This document shows positions 49,943-60,000 of a DNA stretch of 64,000 nucleotides, one piece after another. The notes under the pieces are model-generated. The model was not told where the DNA came from, did no database searches, and saw only the letters and a list, made by a program, of their open reading frames with translations. The position numbers were made by a program, and so were the translations under genes. Numbering within the stretch: position 1 is the first letter of the stretch; the number at the start of each line of letters is the position of its first letter. Source of the DNA: Mycobacterium gastri (GTDB taxonomy: Bacteria; Actinomycetota; Actinomycetes; Mycobacteriales; Mycobacteriaceae); NCBI RefSeq assembly GCF_002102175.1, contig NZ_LQOX01000112.1, forward strand, positions 1-64,000, given 5' to 3'.

Positions 49943-50773
49943 TCAGTGCGTGCTGGCACGTCGATAGCCGATAGCCATGGGTACCGCGCATGCGACGCAA
50001 ATACCTATGGTCCACAACAACATCCCGATCATCGGAGACAGGACCGGACCGCCCATCGCATATCCTCGCATCGCCGCGATGGCATAGCTCACTGGCTGAT
50101 GGGCGACGACCGGCTGAATCCAGCTTGGATATGAGTTGAGCGGTACCAGACCGGTGGAGAAGAAAATCGCGATTGCTTGCACCAGCTCAACGCCTTCGAC
50201 CACTACGGTCTGCGCAGTGTAGAGCGCGACGGTGGTGACGATAGCGGCGATTGCGATGCCAAGTATTACCGGGACACTCACCCACATGAGGCTCGCGATC
50301 ATGCCCTGGCGAAACCGGAAACCCAAGACAACCCCCGTGCCCAGCATCACGAGAGTGGTGAACAGAGTCCGAATCGCGTTTGCCAGGATTCGAGCGATCA
50401 GGCCCGATGCCCGGTGCACCGGCACCACCCACAATCGGGAAAGCAAACCCATGGAGCGCTCGCGCATCAGGTCTATCGCGACAAATGTTGAGCCAGTGAT
50501 CGCGGCACCGATCGAGATGAGCGGAACAATGCTGTAGAGCCCGCTGTCGTGGGTCACGGCGTAAGCCAGGTTGCCGAGCACGATGTTCAACACCACCATG
50601 AACAGAATCGGCAACACGATCGCTCCGACGACGGTGACATAGTCACGCGCCCACCGAATGAGCAACCGTTTGGTCTGCAAGAGAGTTTGCTCAATGAGCA
50701 GGCGAACAGAGTTCTCCGGGTCCTGCGAGCGCGCCGGCGCGAGCCCGACTTCCTCAGTTGTCACGGGCATCAT
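49943..50773 (-). CDS. drrC: ABC-2 type permease DrrC for PDIM export
   Basis: This protein has 276 residues when started at the ATG at 50773, the same length as M. tuberculosis DrrC. A longer frame to 50863 is rejected because it overlaps drrB by 90 bases. The ATG overlaps the drrB TGA in an ATGA junction, showing translational coupling. About six membrane helices are visible: about 43-65, 75-95, 125-150, 160-185, 190-210 and 240-262. With DrrA and DrrB it forms an ABC transporter needed for PDIM localisation. Confidence 0.95.
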   Translation of the reverse strand: MMPVTTEEVGLAPARSQDPENSVRLLIEQTLLQTKRLLIRWARDYVTVVGAIVLPILFMVVLNIVLGNLAYAVTHDSGLYSIVPLISIGAAITGSTFVAIDLMRERSMGLLSRLWVVPVHRASGLIARILANAIRTLFTTLVMLGTGVVLGFRFRQGMIASLMWVSVPVILGIAIAAIVTTVALYTAQTVVVEGVELVQAIAIFFSTGLVPLNSYPSWIQPVVAHQPVSYAIAAMRGYAMGGPVLSPMIGMLLWTIGICVACAVPMAIGYRRASTH

Positions 50774-51636
50774 CGCCGCCTGGACAAAACGACGATGGAC
50801 ATGGGCACCAAGAACAGTGTGAAACCGACGATCCACGCCAACGTTGGTGCCATGACAGGCCACGTCACCGGTAAGACTCTTTTGGTGGTATCCCCGGCGA
50901 GCGCCCGCATCGCCTCAACGAACTGCGAGATCGGTTGGTTGCGGACAAACGGGTGGATCCACCGAGGAAACAGCCTCAACGGCATGAGGCCGACCGACAG
51001 TAGTCCGAAGATCAAAATGGGCAAGGTCAGCAGGGGCAGCATGGCGTCGGGGTTCTTGGTAACTGTGCCAAGCAGGTCAGTGCCGAATGACAGCACCGCC
51101 CCGATCGCAAGCACCAAGAGGCAAAAGCCGACGATATAGAGGGCCCCGCGGTGAAACCGGAAGCCGATCACATAGCCGCAGACCAGCGATACCGCCAAAC
51201 CGATGGAGCACCGGTACACCGAGACCGTCGCGCGGGCAAGCACCGGCGTCACCGGGGCGATCGGCATCGAGCTAAACCGTCTATTGACACCCAGCAGAGA
51301 GTCGGTTGCCGCCCGGAAGCCCGACCCGATGGCGGCGAACGAGATGGCCTGCAGTGTGACCAATGGCGTGATGTATTGCCCAAGGTTACTGGCGACGCCG
51401 GAGCTTGCACCCCCGACGAAGTGGTTCCACGGTATGGCGAAGGGTATGTAGAAGCCCACCATGAAAACCACGGGCGCGCCGGCGGTGGTGAATAACTCGC
51501 CGATGTTCGTGCGCAAGAACAAGCGGCTTATGAGCACCCTCCATTGCCGAAGCGTCGACTGGTTTAGCTTCCCCACGGTTGGGCTGAACCCCTCGAAGGC
51601 CGGTGCTGAGGCCGGAACTGCCGCGGGGACGCTCAT
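50770..51636 (-). CDS. drrB: ABC-2 type permease DrrB for PDIM export
   Basis: This 288-residue membrane protein is similar in length to M. tuberculosis DrrB (289). It has a cytoplasmic N-terminus with LRQWRVLISRLFLRTNIGEL, then about six hydrophobic helices. The start ATG overlaps the end of drrA by four bases (ATGA) and the end overlaps the start of drrC, so the drrABC genes are translationally coupled. It is one of two membrane halves of the exporter. Confidence 0.95.
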   Translation of the reverse strand: MSVPAAVPASAPAFEGFSPTVGKLNQSTLRQWRVLISRLFLRTNIGELFTTAGAPVVFMVGFYIPFAIPWNHFVGGASSGVASNLGQYITPLVTLQAISFAAIGSGFRAATDSLLGVNRRFSSMPIAPVTPVLARATVSVYRCSIGLAVSLVCGYVIGFRFHRGALYIVGFCLLVLAIGAVLSFGTDLLGTVTKNPDAMLPLLTLPILIFGLLSVGLMPLRLFPRWIHPFVRNQPISQFVEAMRALAGDTTKRVLPVTWPVMAPTLAWIVGFTLFLVPMSIVVLSRRR

Positions 51637-52622
51637 CGCATGGCCGCAGACGCTAGATGACTCAGAGATTCGCTGGGATCTGTTGTCATGGACAGGAATA
51701 CGTCATCGAGCGATGGCCGGCGCAGCGCGATGTCGGCCAGCTCGATGTTCGCCTCGTCGAGTCGGCGCGCGGCCTCGATCAGGGTGCGCGTGCCGCCGGG
51801 CGCCGGCATGGTAATCCGGTCTGATTCGGGTGTCAGAATGGCCCTGCTCTGCTCGGGCAACAGTGAACCGAGCGCCGCGACGATAGCGTCCAGGTCCTTG
51901 AGATCTCGCGGCACGATTTCGCAGAATGTGTCGCCGGCACAGTGCTTTAGCTCATTCGCGGTGCCCTCGGCGATGATCGTGCCGTGGTCGATCAAAATGA
52001 TCCGGTCGCTGAGCGCATCCGCCTCCTCGAGATACTGCGTCGTCAACAAGGTGGCGACGCCGAGCTTCTTGAAGGTGGCCACCAGATCCCAAATGGCTTG
52101 CCGGCTTCTTGGGTCCAGCCCTGTGGTGGGCTCGTCGAGGAACGCCACTTGCGGCTGGACCACCAATCCGCACGCGATATCTATGCGCCGACGCATCCCG
52201 CCCGAATAGGTGCTCACCCGCCGCTTCGCGGCGTGCATGAGCCCGAACTGCTCGAGCAGTTCCTGCGACCTGCGATGTGCCGCAGACTTGCTCAGCCCGT
52301 ACAGGCGACCGAACAACACCAGGTTCTGCTCACCGGTCAGCGCGTCGTCGACGGCCACCTGCTGTCCGGTGACCATGATCGAGCGGCGCACACCGGCCGG
52401 ATCGGAAACGACGTCGTGGCCGGCGACCGTCGCCGAGCCGCCATCGGGCCGGGTCAGCGTCGACAAGATGTCCACCATGGTGGTCTTGCCGGCTCCGTTG
52501 GGACCGAGCAGCCCGATCACTTCGCCGCGGCCCACTTCGAAACTGATGTCATCGAGGGCCACTACCGAGCCGAACGCCTTGCGAATCCCGCGGACCACTA
52601 CAGCCATGTCGTTGTTGCGCAT
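51633..52622 (-). CDS. drrA: ABC transporter ATPase DrrA for PDIM export
   Basis: This 329-residue ATPase of the daunorubicin-resistance type has Walker A GPNGAGKTT (residues 40-48), signature YSGGMRRRIDI (about 138) and Walker B VAFLDEPTTGLDP. The C-terminal 100 residues form the DrrA-specific extension (SLDDVFLSMT). It powers DrrBC. The ATG at 52622 is preceded by GAGGAGG and is 11 bases after the ppsE stop, so it belongs to the pps operon. Confidence 0.96.
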   Translation of the reverse strand: MRNNDMAVVVRGIRKAFGSVVALDDISFEVGRGEVIGLLGPNGAGKTTMVDILSTLTRPDGGSATVAGHDVVSDPAGVRRSIMVTGQQVAVDDALTGEQNLVLFGRLYGLSKSAAHRRSQELLEQFGLMHAAKRRVSTYSGGMRRRIDIACGLVVQPQVAFLDEPTTGLDPRSRQAIWDLVATFKKLGVATLLTTQYLEEADALSDRIILIDHGTIIAEGTANELKHCAGDTFCEIVPRDLKDLDAIVAALGSLLPEQSRAILTPESDRITMPAPGGTRTLIEAARRLDEANIELADIALRRPSLDDVFLSMTTDPSESLSHLASAAMR

Positions 52623-52633
52623 TCCGATCCTCC

Positions 52634-55600
52634 TCAGCCCGCATCCAGGCTGGACAAGTCCACCAGGGCGCCCGGTTCGGGTGCCCCGACCGTTTCGATC
52701 TCGTCATGATCGGCCGCTATGGCCTCCTGGATCAGCTCGCTCAGTGTGGCCGGGAAGGTCCGCGCCAGCGTTTCTACCGTTGCTGCCGGGATGCGGCGGG
52801 CGTCATACCACCAATCGAGATGCAATGAGCCACCGGAGCGATAAGCCCGGAGTTCGATCGCGTGGCCCAACCCAGGGATCGTCTCGCGTACGGGCATCGT
52901 CATGTCGGAGTCGAACTGTACCGGTGCATCGGTGCTCGGCAACTCGGGAATGACGCCCGCATAACGGAAGTGGATGTCGGGCGTGCGCTGCGCACCGAGC
53001 ACGCGTCCGGTCGGCGCATACAGGTACCGCAGCAGCCCGTATCCGATTCCGTAGTGCGGAACGGATTGCAGCGTGTCGTGAACGGCGTCGAGCTGCCGAA
53101 TCGCCGACGCGCCTTGCCCGTTCGCGCATGCCAGTGGAATCGGGTAGTACGTCGTGAACCAACCCACGGTTCTGCGCAGGTCGACGTCCGGTCGCAGCAC
53201 CGAGCGCCCGTCGCCCTCGAGTTCCACGGCGACCACACCGTCACCGACCGTCTTGGCTATCGTTCGGCCGAGCCCGGCCAGCACGATCTCCTGGATCGAG
53301 CGCCGGAACCGGCGCCGAGCGTCATCGAGCTCGGATGTCTGCTCGAAGTTCAGCGTGGTCGACGACCTCATCAGGTCATCGGCGCTCGGTGGTTGCGTGG
53401 TTTCCGCAGCCCCCAGGGCGTCGGTCAGCCACAAGGTCACCTTGCTGGAGTTCTCGATCCAGAAGGAGCGAGTGTCGAGGGCCGCCGGATGGGTGGCGAG
53501 GGCCGCGCAGCGCACCGACCACTCCCGCCACCCGGTGGTGACCGGCTCCAGCGTGACCTCCTCGCCCGCCAGCCGCCGGCCGAACGCGGCGACGATGTCG
53601 TTGCCCAGGATCTGCAGCGACGCGTCGTCGCTGACCGTCTCGTGCAGGCTGAGGCCCAGGTAGTGCGGACCGCCGTGCCCGGCGGTGATGTGCACGGCAG
53701 TCAGCGGCGCGTCCGAGAGGTCTTGGCGGGCAGCCAGTTCGGCCACGATGGCGGACACCGCAGTCCGCTCCTGCGGGCTGCCGGCGGACACGTCGTCGGG
53801 AAGTGACGCGGTCGAGAGCCGGGTGAACTCCGCGGGTGATGCGATGTGCTGCTCCCACATTCCGGCCTTGTCGACGAGCTGCAGCCGCAACGCGTCGTGG
53901 TGGTTGGCCACCGCGGTCAGCACTGCCCGGACGTCTTCCAGGCCGATCTTGGGGTCGAGCCGCAGGATCAGCGGGATGCGCCAGCGGCCGGTGTCACGCA
54001 GCCCACGGTCGAGGAAGTACGCCAGGTTCGGCGGAACCGCCGGATGCGCCTGGGGCTCAGCGGGTTTCGCTAACCCGCTGGCCGCGAAGGAGGCGTCGAC
54101 AGCGGCCGCCAGCGTGGCCAAGGTCGGGTATTCGTAAAGGTCCTGCGGTGTAATGGTCAGGCCCTCGTTGGCGGCGGACATCGCGATGCTGATGGCCATC
54201 AGGGAATCGCCGCCCATGTCAAAGAAATTGGCGTTTCGATCGATGGAGCTGACGCCCATGCACTGTTCCCAGATGCGCCGCAACGTGGTCTCGGTCTGCA
54301 ACTCTCCGTTCTGCGCCACTTCGACGGTGCCGGCACCAGTCCCCGCACCTACCGGTGAGCCGTTACTCGCGGCGGGAACCTGCGACCAGACCATGTGCTT
54401 GGGCTCCACCCAATGCCGTTGGCGGGCAAACGGATAGCCGGGCAGGGAAACCAGCTGCGGCTGGGCCGCACGCCGCGGCGTCCAGTCGACGTCGATTCCG
54501 GCTGACCAGAGCTCACCCAGCGCGCGCAGGAAGGTGTCGCGGTCATCGGCGTTCTGAATCGGATGACGCATGAGCCGGACGGCGCGATGCCCAGCCGACC
54601 ACTTCGGATGCCGTATTGCCGAACCGGTAAGGCTGCCGCCGGGACCGACCTCGACGAGGACTCGACCCGGATCTGTCAGCACCACGTCGAGTTCGTCGGC
54701 GAACCTGATCGGGGAGCTGATCTGACGTGCCCAGGTGGCCGGGTCGGTGACCTGCTGCTCGGTCAGCCAGGTTCCGGTGAGGTTGCTCAGCAGCGGCGTG
54801 CGCGGGGCACGCAGCTGCTGCCGGGACAGGAATGCCTGGAATTCTTCCAACATCGGATCCATCGAGCTGGTGTGAAACGCGTGGGTCGCGCGGACCCGGC
54901 GAACCGGTATCCCGGCCTCGTTGAGACGTTGGGTGAACTCGCGGATCGCGTCCTTGGGGCCGGCGACCACGCAGTTGCCGGGATCGTTGACCGCCGAGAG
55001 CTCCACCCCCGGCGAGAGGTACTGCGCGACCTCGTCGGGGCCGACCGCCACCGCGACCATGGCGCCGGGCGGTGACTCATGCATCAGGCGGGCCCGCAAC
55101 GCGACGGTCTTGATCGCGGTCTCGACGTCGAATACCCCGGCCAGGGTGGCCGCGATGTATTCGCCGGTGCTGTAGCCGATGTAGGCGCCCGCACGCACCC
55201 CGTAGCTGTCGACCAGCTTGGCGAGCGCGTACTCCACGGTGAACAGTGCCGGTTGCGATCGGTCGATGCGCTCCAGATCCGTTGCGGTCCCGCTGAACAC
55301 CTCGGCGTATAGATCGATGTCCATCTCGCGGCGGAATCCGGCGGCGCAGGCATCGAAATGTTCGGCGAAGACGGGCTCGGTGTCGTAAAGCCCTTTCGCC
55401 ATGCCGACGTGCTGCGCGCCCTGGCCCGGGAAGAGGAAAACGACGCGGTCTGACGTGGTTGTTTCAGGGGCGCCGTCCGTGCCGGATTCGGCGACGAAGA
55501 CGTTGTCGTGCTCGGCCGCCCGCAGCACCTTGACCGCGTGCTCACGGTCGTGGACGACGGCGGCCATCGTGACAGTGTGCTTGCGGCGCCGGGTGAGCGT

Positions 55601-57076
55601 GTAGGCCACGTCGGACAGGTCCGGTGCGTCCGGCCGTTCTAGCGCGGCGGCCAGGGTGTTGCGCGACTCCCCAAGCGCTGCCGCGCTTTTCGCCGACAGC
55701 AGCAGCACTTGCGGCCCGGCCGGCGCGGGGTGAGCCGGAACCGCTGGTGCTTCCTTTGGGGCCTGTTCTAAGACGACGTGCGCGTTGGTGCCGCCGACCC
55801 CAAACGAGCTGACCCCGGCCCGCAGCACACCATCGGACTCCCAGGGGCCGTACTTGCTTTGCACCGTGAACGGGGTCTCGTCCAGCCGCAGTTCCGGGTT
55901 GGGGCTGGTGTAGTGCAGTGTCGCAGGAATCGCCCGGTGCTTCAGGCACAGGATCGTCTTGATCAGACCCGCGATTCCGGCGGCGACCTCCAGGTGGCCG
56001 ATGTTCGACTTGACCGACCCCAGTACGCATGGCCCTGGGCGGGCCGTTTCAGAAACCTCGAATGCCGTTCGCAGCCCTTGGATTTCGATAGGATCACCGA
56101 GCGGGGTGCCGGTTCCGTGGCACTCGACATAGCTGATGGTCGAGGAATCGACGCCGGCCACCGCGTGGGCTTCGGCGATGACGTCGGCCTGGGCGGCCGG
56201 ATTGGGGGCCGCGTAGCCCATTTTCGCCGATCCGTCGTTGTTGATCGCCGATCCGCGGATGACGGCGTGAATGCGGTCGCCGGCGTCGATGGCCGCCTGC
56301 AACGGCTTGAGCGCCACCATCGCCACACCGCTGCCGAAGACGGTGCCGTCGGCGCGCACGTCGAAGGGCCGGCAATGGCCGACCGCCGACACCATCGATC
56401 CCGGCGAGTTCCAGTAACCGACACGGTGCGGGATGCACAACGAGGACCCGCCGGCCAGTGCCATGTCGCACTCGCCGGACAGCAGGCTCAGGCAGGCCAG
56501 GTGCACGGCGACCAGCGAAGACGAGCAGGCGGTTTGGACCGCGATGCTCGGGCCGCGCAGGTTGAACGCATGCGATATCCGCGTCGCCAGGAAATCTTTG
56601 TCGTTTTGCAGGAACAGGCTGAACTGGTCGAAGTTGAGCCCCTCGGCCAGCACCGCGTTCGGGTCTCGATGCGACAGCAGGTTGTGTAGCAGATAGCCGC
56701 TGGGAGAGCTGGTTCCGTACACGCCGATCGAGCCGTCGAACTGGGCGGGGTCACACCCGGCGTCCTCGAGCGCATGCCACGCGCATTGCAGGAACAGCCG
56801 GTGTTGCGGGTCGAGCACCTGCGCGGCCAGCGGGGGGAATCCGAAGAAGTCCGCGTCGAATTCGTCGATCCCGTCCAGTAGCGGTGCGCGGCGCACGTAT
56901 GCCGGGTCGGCCAGCGTCTTGTCGCTGACCCCCGCGTCGCGCAGTTCCTGTTCCGACAGGGTGACGATCGACTCCTTGCCGCGCCGAAGATTGCTCCAGA
57001 AGGTCGACAGATCGTTCGCGCCCGGGAATCTGCCGGCCATGCCGACTACCGCGATGGCGTTGTCGGGTGTGCTCAC
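52634..57076 (-). CDS. ppsE: Phthiocerol synthase PpsE, final module
   Basis: This is a 1480-residue protein (M. tuberculosis PpsE 1488). Order: KS with Cys184 (QTACSSSL) and VECHGTGTPLGDP, AT with Ser636 in GYSTGEY in place of the usual GHSxGE, ACP with Ser958 (MGGDSLMAIS), and a C-terminal condensation-like domain from about 1010 (LRDTGRWRIPLILRL). The condensation motif is degenerate: HETVSDD, where HHxxxDG is expected. PpsE adds methylmalonyl or malonyl units that finish phthiocerol or phthiodiolone and interacts with MmpL7. No KR is present. The GTG start overlaps the ppsD TGA by four bases. Confidence 0.96.
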   Translation of the reverse strand: MSTPDNAIAVVGMAGRFPGANDLSTFWSNLRRGKESIVTLSEQELRDAGVSDKTLADPAYVRRAPLLDGIDEFDADFFGFPPLAAQVLDPQHRLFLQCAWHALEDAGCDPAQFDGSIGVYGTSSPSGYLLHNLLSHRDPNAVLAEGLNFDQFSLFLQNDKDFLATRISHAFNLRGPSIAVQTACSSSLVAVHLACLSLLSGECDMALAGGSSLCIPHRVGYWNSPGSMVSAVGHCRPFDVRADGTVFGSGVAMVALKPLQAAIDAGDRIHAVIRGSAINNDGSAKMGYAAPNPAAQADVIAEAHAVAGVDSSTISYVECHGTGTPLGDPIEIQGLRTAFEVSETARPGPCVLGSVKSNIGHLEVAAGIAGLIKTILCLKHRAIPATLHYTSPNPELRLDETPFTVQSKYGPWESDGVLRAGVSSFGVGGTNAHVVLEQAPKEAPAVPAHPAPAGPQVLLLSAKSAAALGESRNTLAAALERPDAPDLSDVAYTLTRRRKHTVTMAAVVHDREHAVKVLRAAEHDNVFVAESGTDGAPETTTSDRVVFLFPGQGAQHVGMAKGLYDTEPVFAEHFDACAAGFRREMDIDLYAEVFSGTATDLERIDRSQPALFTVEYALAKLVDSYGVRAGAYIGYSTGEYIAATLAGVFDVETAIKTVALRARLMHESPPGAMVAVAVGPDEVAQYLSPGVELSAVNDPGNCVVAGPKDAIREFTQRLNEAGIPVRRVRATHAFHTSSMDPMLEEFQAFLSRQQLRAPRTPLLSNLTGTWLTEQQVTDPATWARQISSPIRFADELDVVLTDPGRVLVEVGPGGSLTGSAIRHPKWSAGHRAVRLMRHPIQNADDRDTFLRALGELWSAGIDVDWTPRRAAQPQLVSLPGYPFARQRHWVEPKHMVWSQVPAASNGSPVGAGTGAGTVEVAQNGELQTETTLRRIWEQCMGVSSIDRNANFFDMGGDSLMAISIAMSAANEGLTITPQDLYEYPTLATLAAAVDASFAASGLAKPAEPQAHPAVPPNLAYFLDRGLRDTGRWRIPLILRLDPKIGLEDVRAVLTAVANHHDALRLQLVDKAGMWEQHIASPAEFTRLSTASLPDDVSAGSPQERTAVSAIVAELAARQDLSDAPLTAVHITAGHGGPHYLGLSLHETVSDDASLQILGNDIVAAFGRRLAGEEVTLEPVTTGWREWSVRCAALATHPAALDTRSFWIENSSKVTLWLTDALGAAETTQPPSADDLMRSSTTLNFEQTSELDDARRRFRRSIQEIVLAGLGRTIAKTVGDGVVAVELEGDGRSVLRPDVDLRRTVGWFTTYYPIPLACANGQGASAIRQLDAVHDTLQSVPHYGIGYGLLRYLYAPTGRVLGAQRTPDIHFRYAGVIPELPSTDAPVQFDSDMTMPVRETIPGLGHAIELRAYRSGGSLHLDWWYDARRIPAATVETLARTFPATLSELIQEAIAADHDEIETVGAPEPGALVDLSSLDAG

Positions 57077-60000
57077 AGGTCTTGTCCTCCGTGTAGTCCA
57101 GGCTTGGGCCGCCGCCGTATCGCGGCTCCATGTCGCGCTGCCGCGCGCTGCTGCGCCCGGTCGCGAACGGTGGCCATGCTTTTTTGGTTTTCCAGCGTCT
57201 GGTCGGGGCCCGAGAGCCCGAGTTGGCGCATCAGGTCGACGGTCAGGTCGTGCAGGGACGCCCCCTGCAAGATCAGTGCCACCGGCGGTTCCACGCCGAA
57301 GTCGGCCCGCGCGCCGTTGCGGATCCGCACCGCCATCAGGGAGTCCAGCCCCAGCTCCGTCAGCGGCACGGCGGGATCGACAGCTGACCGGTCAGCGTAG
57401 CCCATCACCGCCGCGATCCGCGCGCGCATCCGCTCGGTCACCACCCGCTGCGCCTCGGCCGCGTCGAGGTCGGCAAGCGCGTCGGGTCCGGCCCAGTCGC
57501 CGAGATCGCCCGCCGAGTCCAGCTCGTCGACCACCCGGGTGAAGTAGCTGATGCCGCGGATCTCCGGGAACGCGATCAGAGCCCGGTCGGCGCGCAGCCT
57601 GGCGACGCCGGTGCGGGCCCGGCCGGCGGCCAGCAGCGAGTCCAATGCCTCGATGCCCTCTGCCGGGGTGATGGTGTCAAGGACGCTGCCGACCAGGGAT
57701 TGCGCGACACCCACCTCTGACCACGGCCCCCAGTTGATCACCGCCGCCGGCAGGCCGGATGCTCGGCGCCAGGTGACCAGCGCGTCGAGCCAGGCACTGG
57801 CGCAGGCGTAGGCCGCCTGGCCCGGAGAGCCCAATAGTGAAGCGACGGAGGAGAATCCGAGCCACCAGTCGAGCTGGCAGCCCTCGGTGGCGTGGTGCAT
57901 CCGCAGTGCTCCGGCCGCCTTGGGTGCCCATACCCGCTCGAGGGTGTCCCTGCTCATGGAGAACACCAGGCTGTCTTCGATGACCGCGGCGGCGTGCACG
58001 ACACCGCGTAATTGCGCCCCCGCTTGTCCCGCTGCCTCGATGAGACGTTCGGCCACGCCCGGCGCTGCGACGTCGCCGCGGACGATCACGATGTCGGCGC
58101 GGGCTTCCAATGCGGCCAAGGCCTGGCGCTGGTCGTCGGTGGGTTCGCTGCGGCCATTGAGCACCACCCGGCCGGCGCCGCGGTCAACCAGCCAGTTGGC
58201 GACCACCAACCCGAGTCCGCCGAGACCACCGGTGACGACGTACGAGGCTCCGGGGCGGACCACCGGGTGACCCGCTTGTGCATCGAAAGTGGCGCGCGAC
58301 AGGCGTTCGACGAACCTGCGGTCACCCCGCCAGGCGATCACATCGTCGTTGCCCGAATCCCGCAGTTCCGCGGTCAGCGCGGCGAGCGGGTCTGGTGTGC
58401 CGTCCAGGTCGACCAGGGTGGCGCGCATATCGGGATGCTCGAAGGCGAGAACGCGCACCAGACCCTTCAAGGACGCCGTTGCGGGGGCTCCCGGCTCGTC
58501 GTCGTGAACGGGCAGCCCGCCGCCGGTGACCAGCCACAGCCGCGGTGATCGGCCGTGCCAGGTGCCGACGACGGCGCGAACGACGGTCGTGATCGACCAC
58601 ACCCGGTCTCGCGCTGCCGTCAACCCGTCGTCCAATCCGGACGAGGCACCGCCGACGAAGACGACCAGGCCGACGGGCGGGTGGTCCGGATCGCCTGCGG
58701 TTTCCGCGAATGCGGCCAGCATTGCCGGTTCGTCCCCGAGATCGGCGGTGAGCACCCGCCGCACCGAGCGCCACCGCTCGATGAACTGGTCGGCCATCAG
58801 CTGGGTTTGGCTGTCCGCGGTCGCGTCGGTGAGCACCAGCCAACTGCCGGGCGCCGGCTGCGCGGCCTGGGGGGCAAGGTCTCCGGCGATCGGGCTTTCG
58901 ATCCATTCGACGTCGAAGATCTTCTGCGCCAACGGCAGTGGCACCGCCCGGCGCTCGATGCGGCGTAGGTAGATGCCGTCGATTTCGGCGGCTACCTGCC
59001 CGGTGTCGTCGATCAACACGATGTTGCCCAGCTTGCCGCCGCCGCCGTCGAGGTTGGCCAGCTGCGCGCGACATGTGAGGTGGCGGCCGATGTCGCGGTA
59101 GACCCGAACCTTGTCGAAGGACACCGGCAGATAGCTGGCTTCGGCTGACCCCGCGACCTCGCCGTCGGGTATTGCGGCACCCAGGCTTTGCAGGGCGGTA
59201 TCCAGCATGGCCGGATGCAGCCGAAATCCGGGGTGCCGCGGAGCCTCGTCGGGAAGGGTGATCTCGGTTTCGGCGGAACCGTCGGATAAACGCGATATTC
59301 GGCTCAGCGCCGCGAAGGCGGGACCGTGGTGTTGACCGGTTTGACGAAGTAAGGCATAGAAATCGGCGGGCGACACCGTTGGCGCGGTGGAAGAACGGTG
59401 TGCATCCGGGTGGGTGCGCACGGCGTCGGGCGGTGCTGGTTCGACCCTGGCCGTGGCGTGCCGGCGGAAGTCGCCGTTGGGCGAGCGGGAGTAGATCTCG
59501 ACCCGAATCTGGCTGTCGCCGTTGCGAATCAACTGGGTGGTCAGCTGGGTGTGGCCGTCGAGGGGCAGCATCTGCTCGACCTCGAACTGGGTGATGCCGA
59601 TCGAGTCGGCGGATACGCCCAGCGCTTCGGTGCCCGCCGCCAACGCGATCTCGGCGAACGCCGCGGCCGGCATGATCGGTTGGCCGAACACCTTGTGATC
59701 GGCCAACCACGGGGATACGTCGGTTCCGACGTCGGCCTGCCACACATGGTTTCCGCCGCTGGGCATCTCGATGTGGGCGCCGAGCAGTGGATGGGTGGCG
59801 GCCAGTTCCGACATCGCGGATCGATCCGTGACCCAGAATCTGCTGTGCTGCCACGGTGTGGGCGGTACGTCCACGAGGCGCCCGTTGGCGTCGTCCGGGG
59901 TGGTCGCTCCGACCGTGGCGAGTTGGGTGTGGAAGAACAGCGTTTGGTCGTGGTCGCGGTTCATCGTCCCCGTGACGATCTGGTCGCCGGCGCCCTCCAG

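Noticed and set aside
49943..50863. Longer 306-residue start for drrC
   Set aside because: It would overlap drrB by 90 bases. The ATG at 50773 gives the family length and an ATGA coupling junction.
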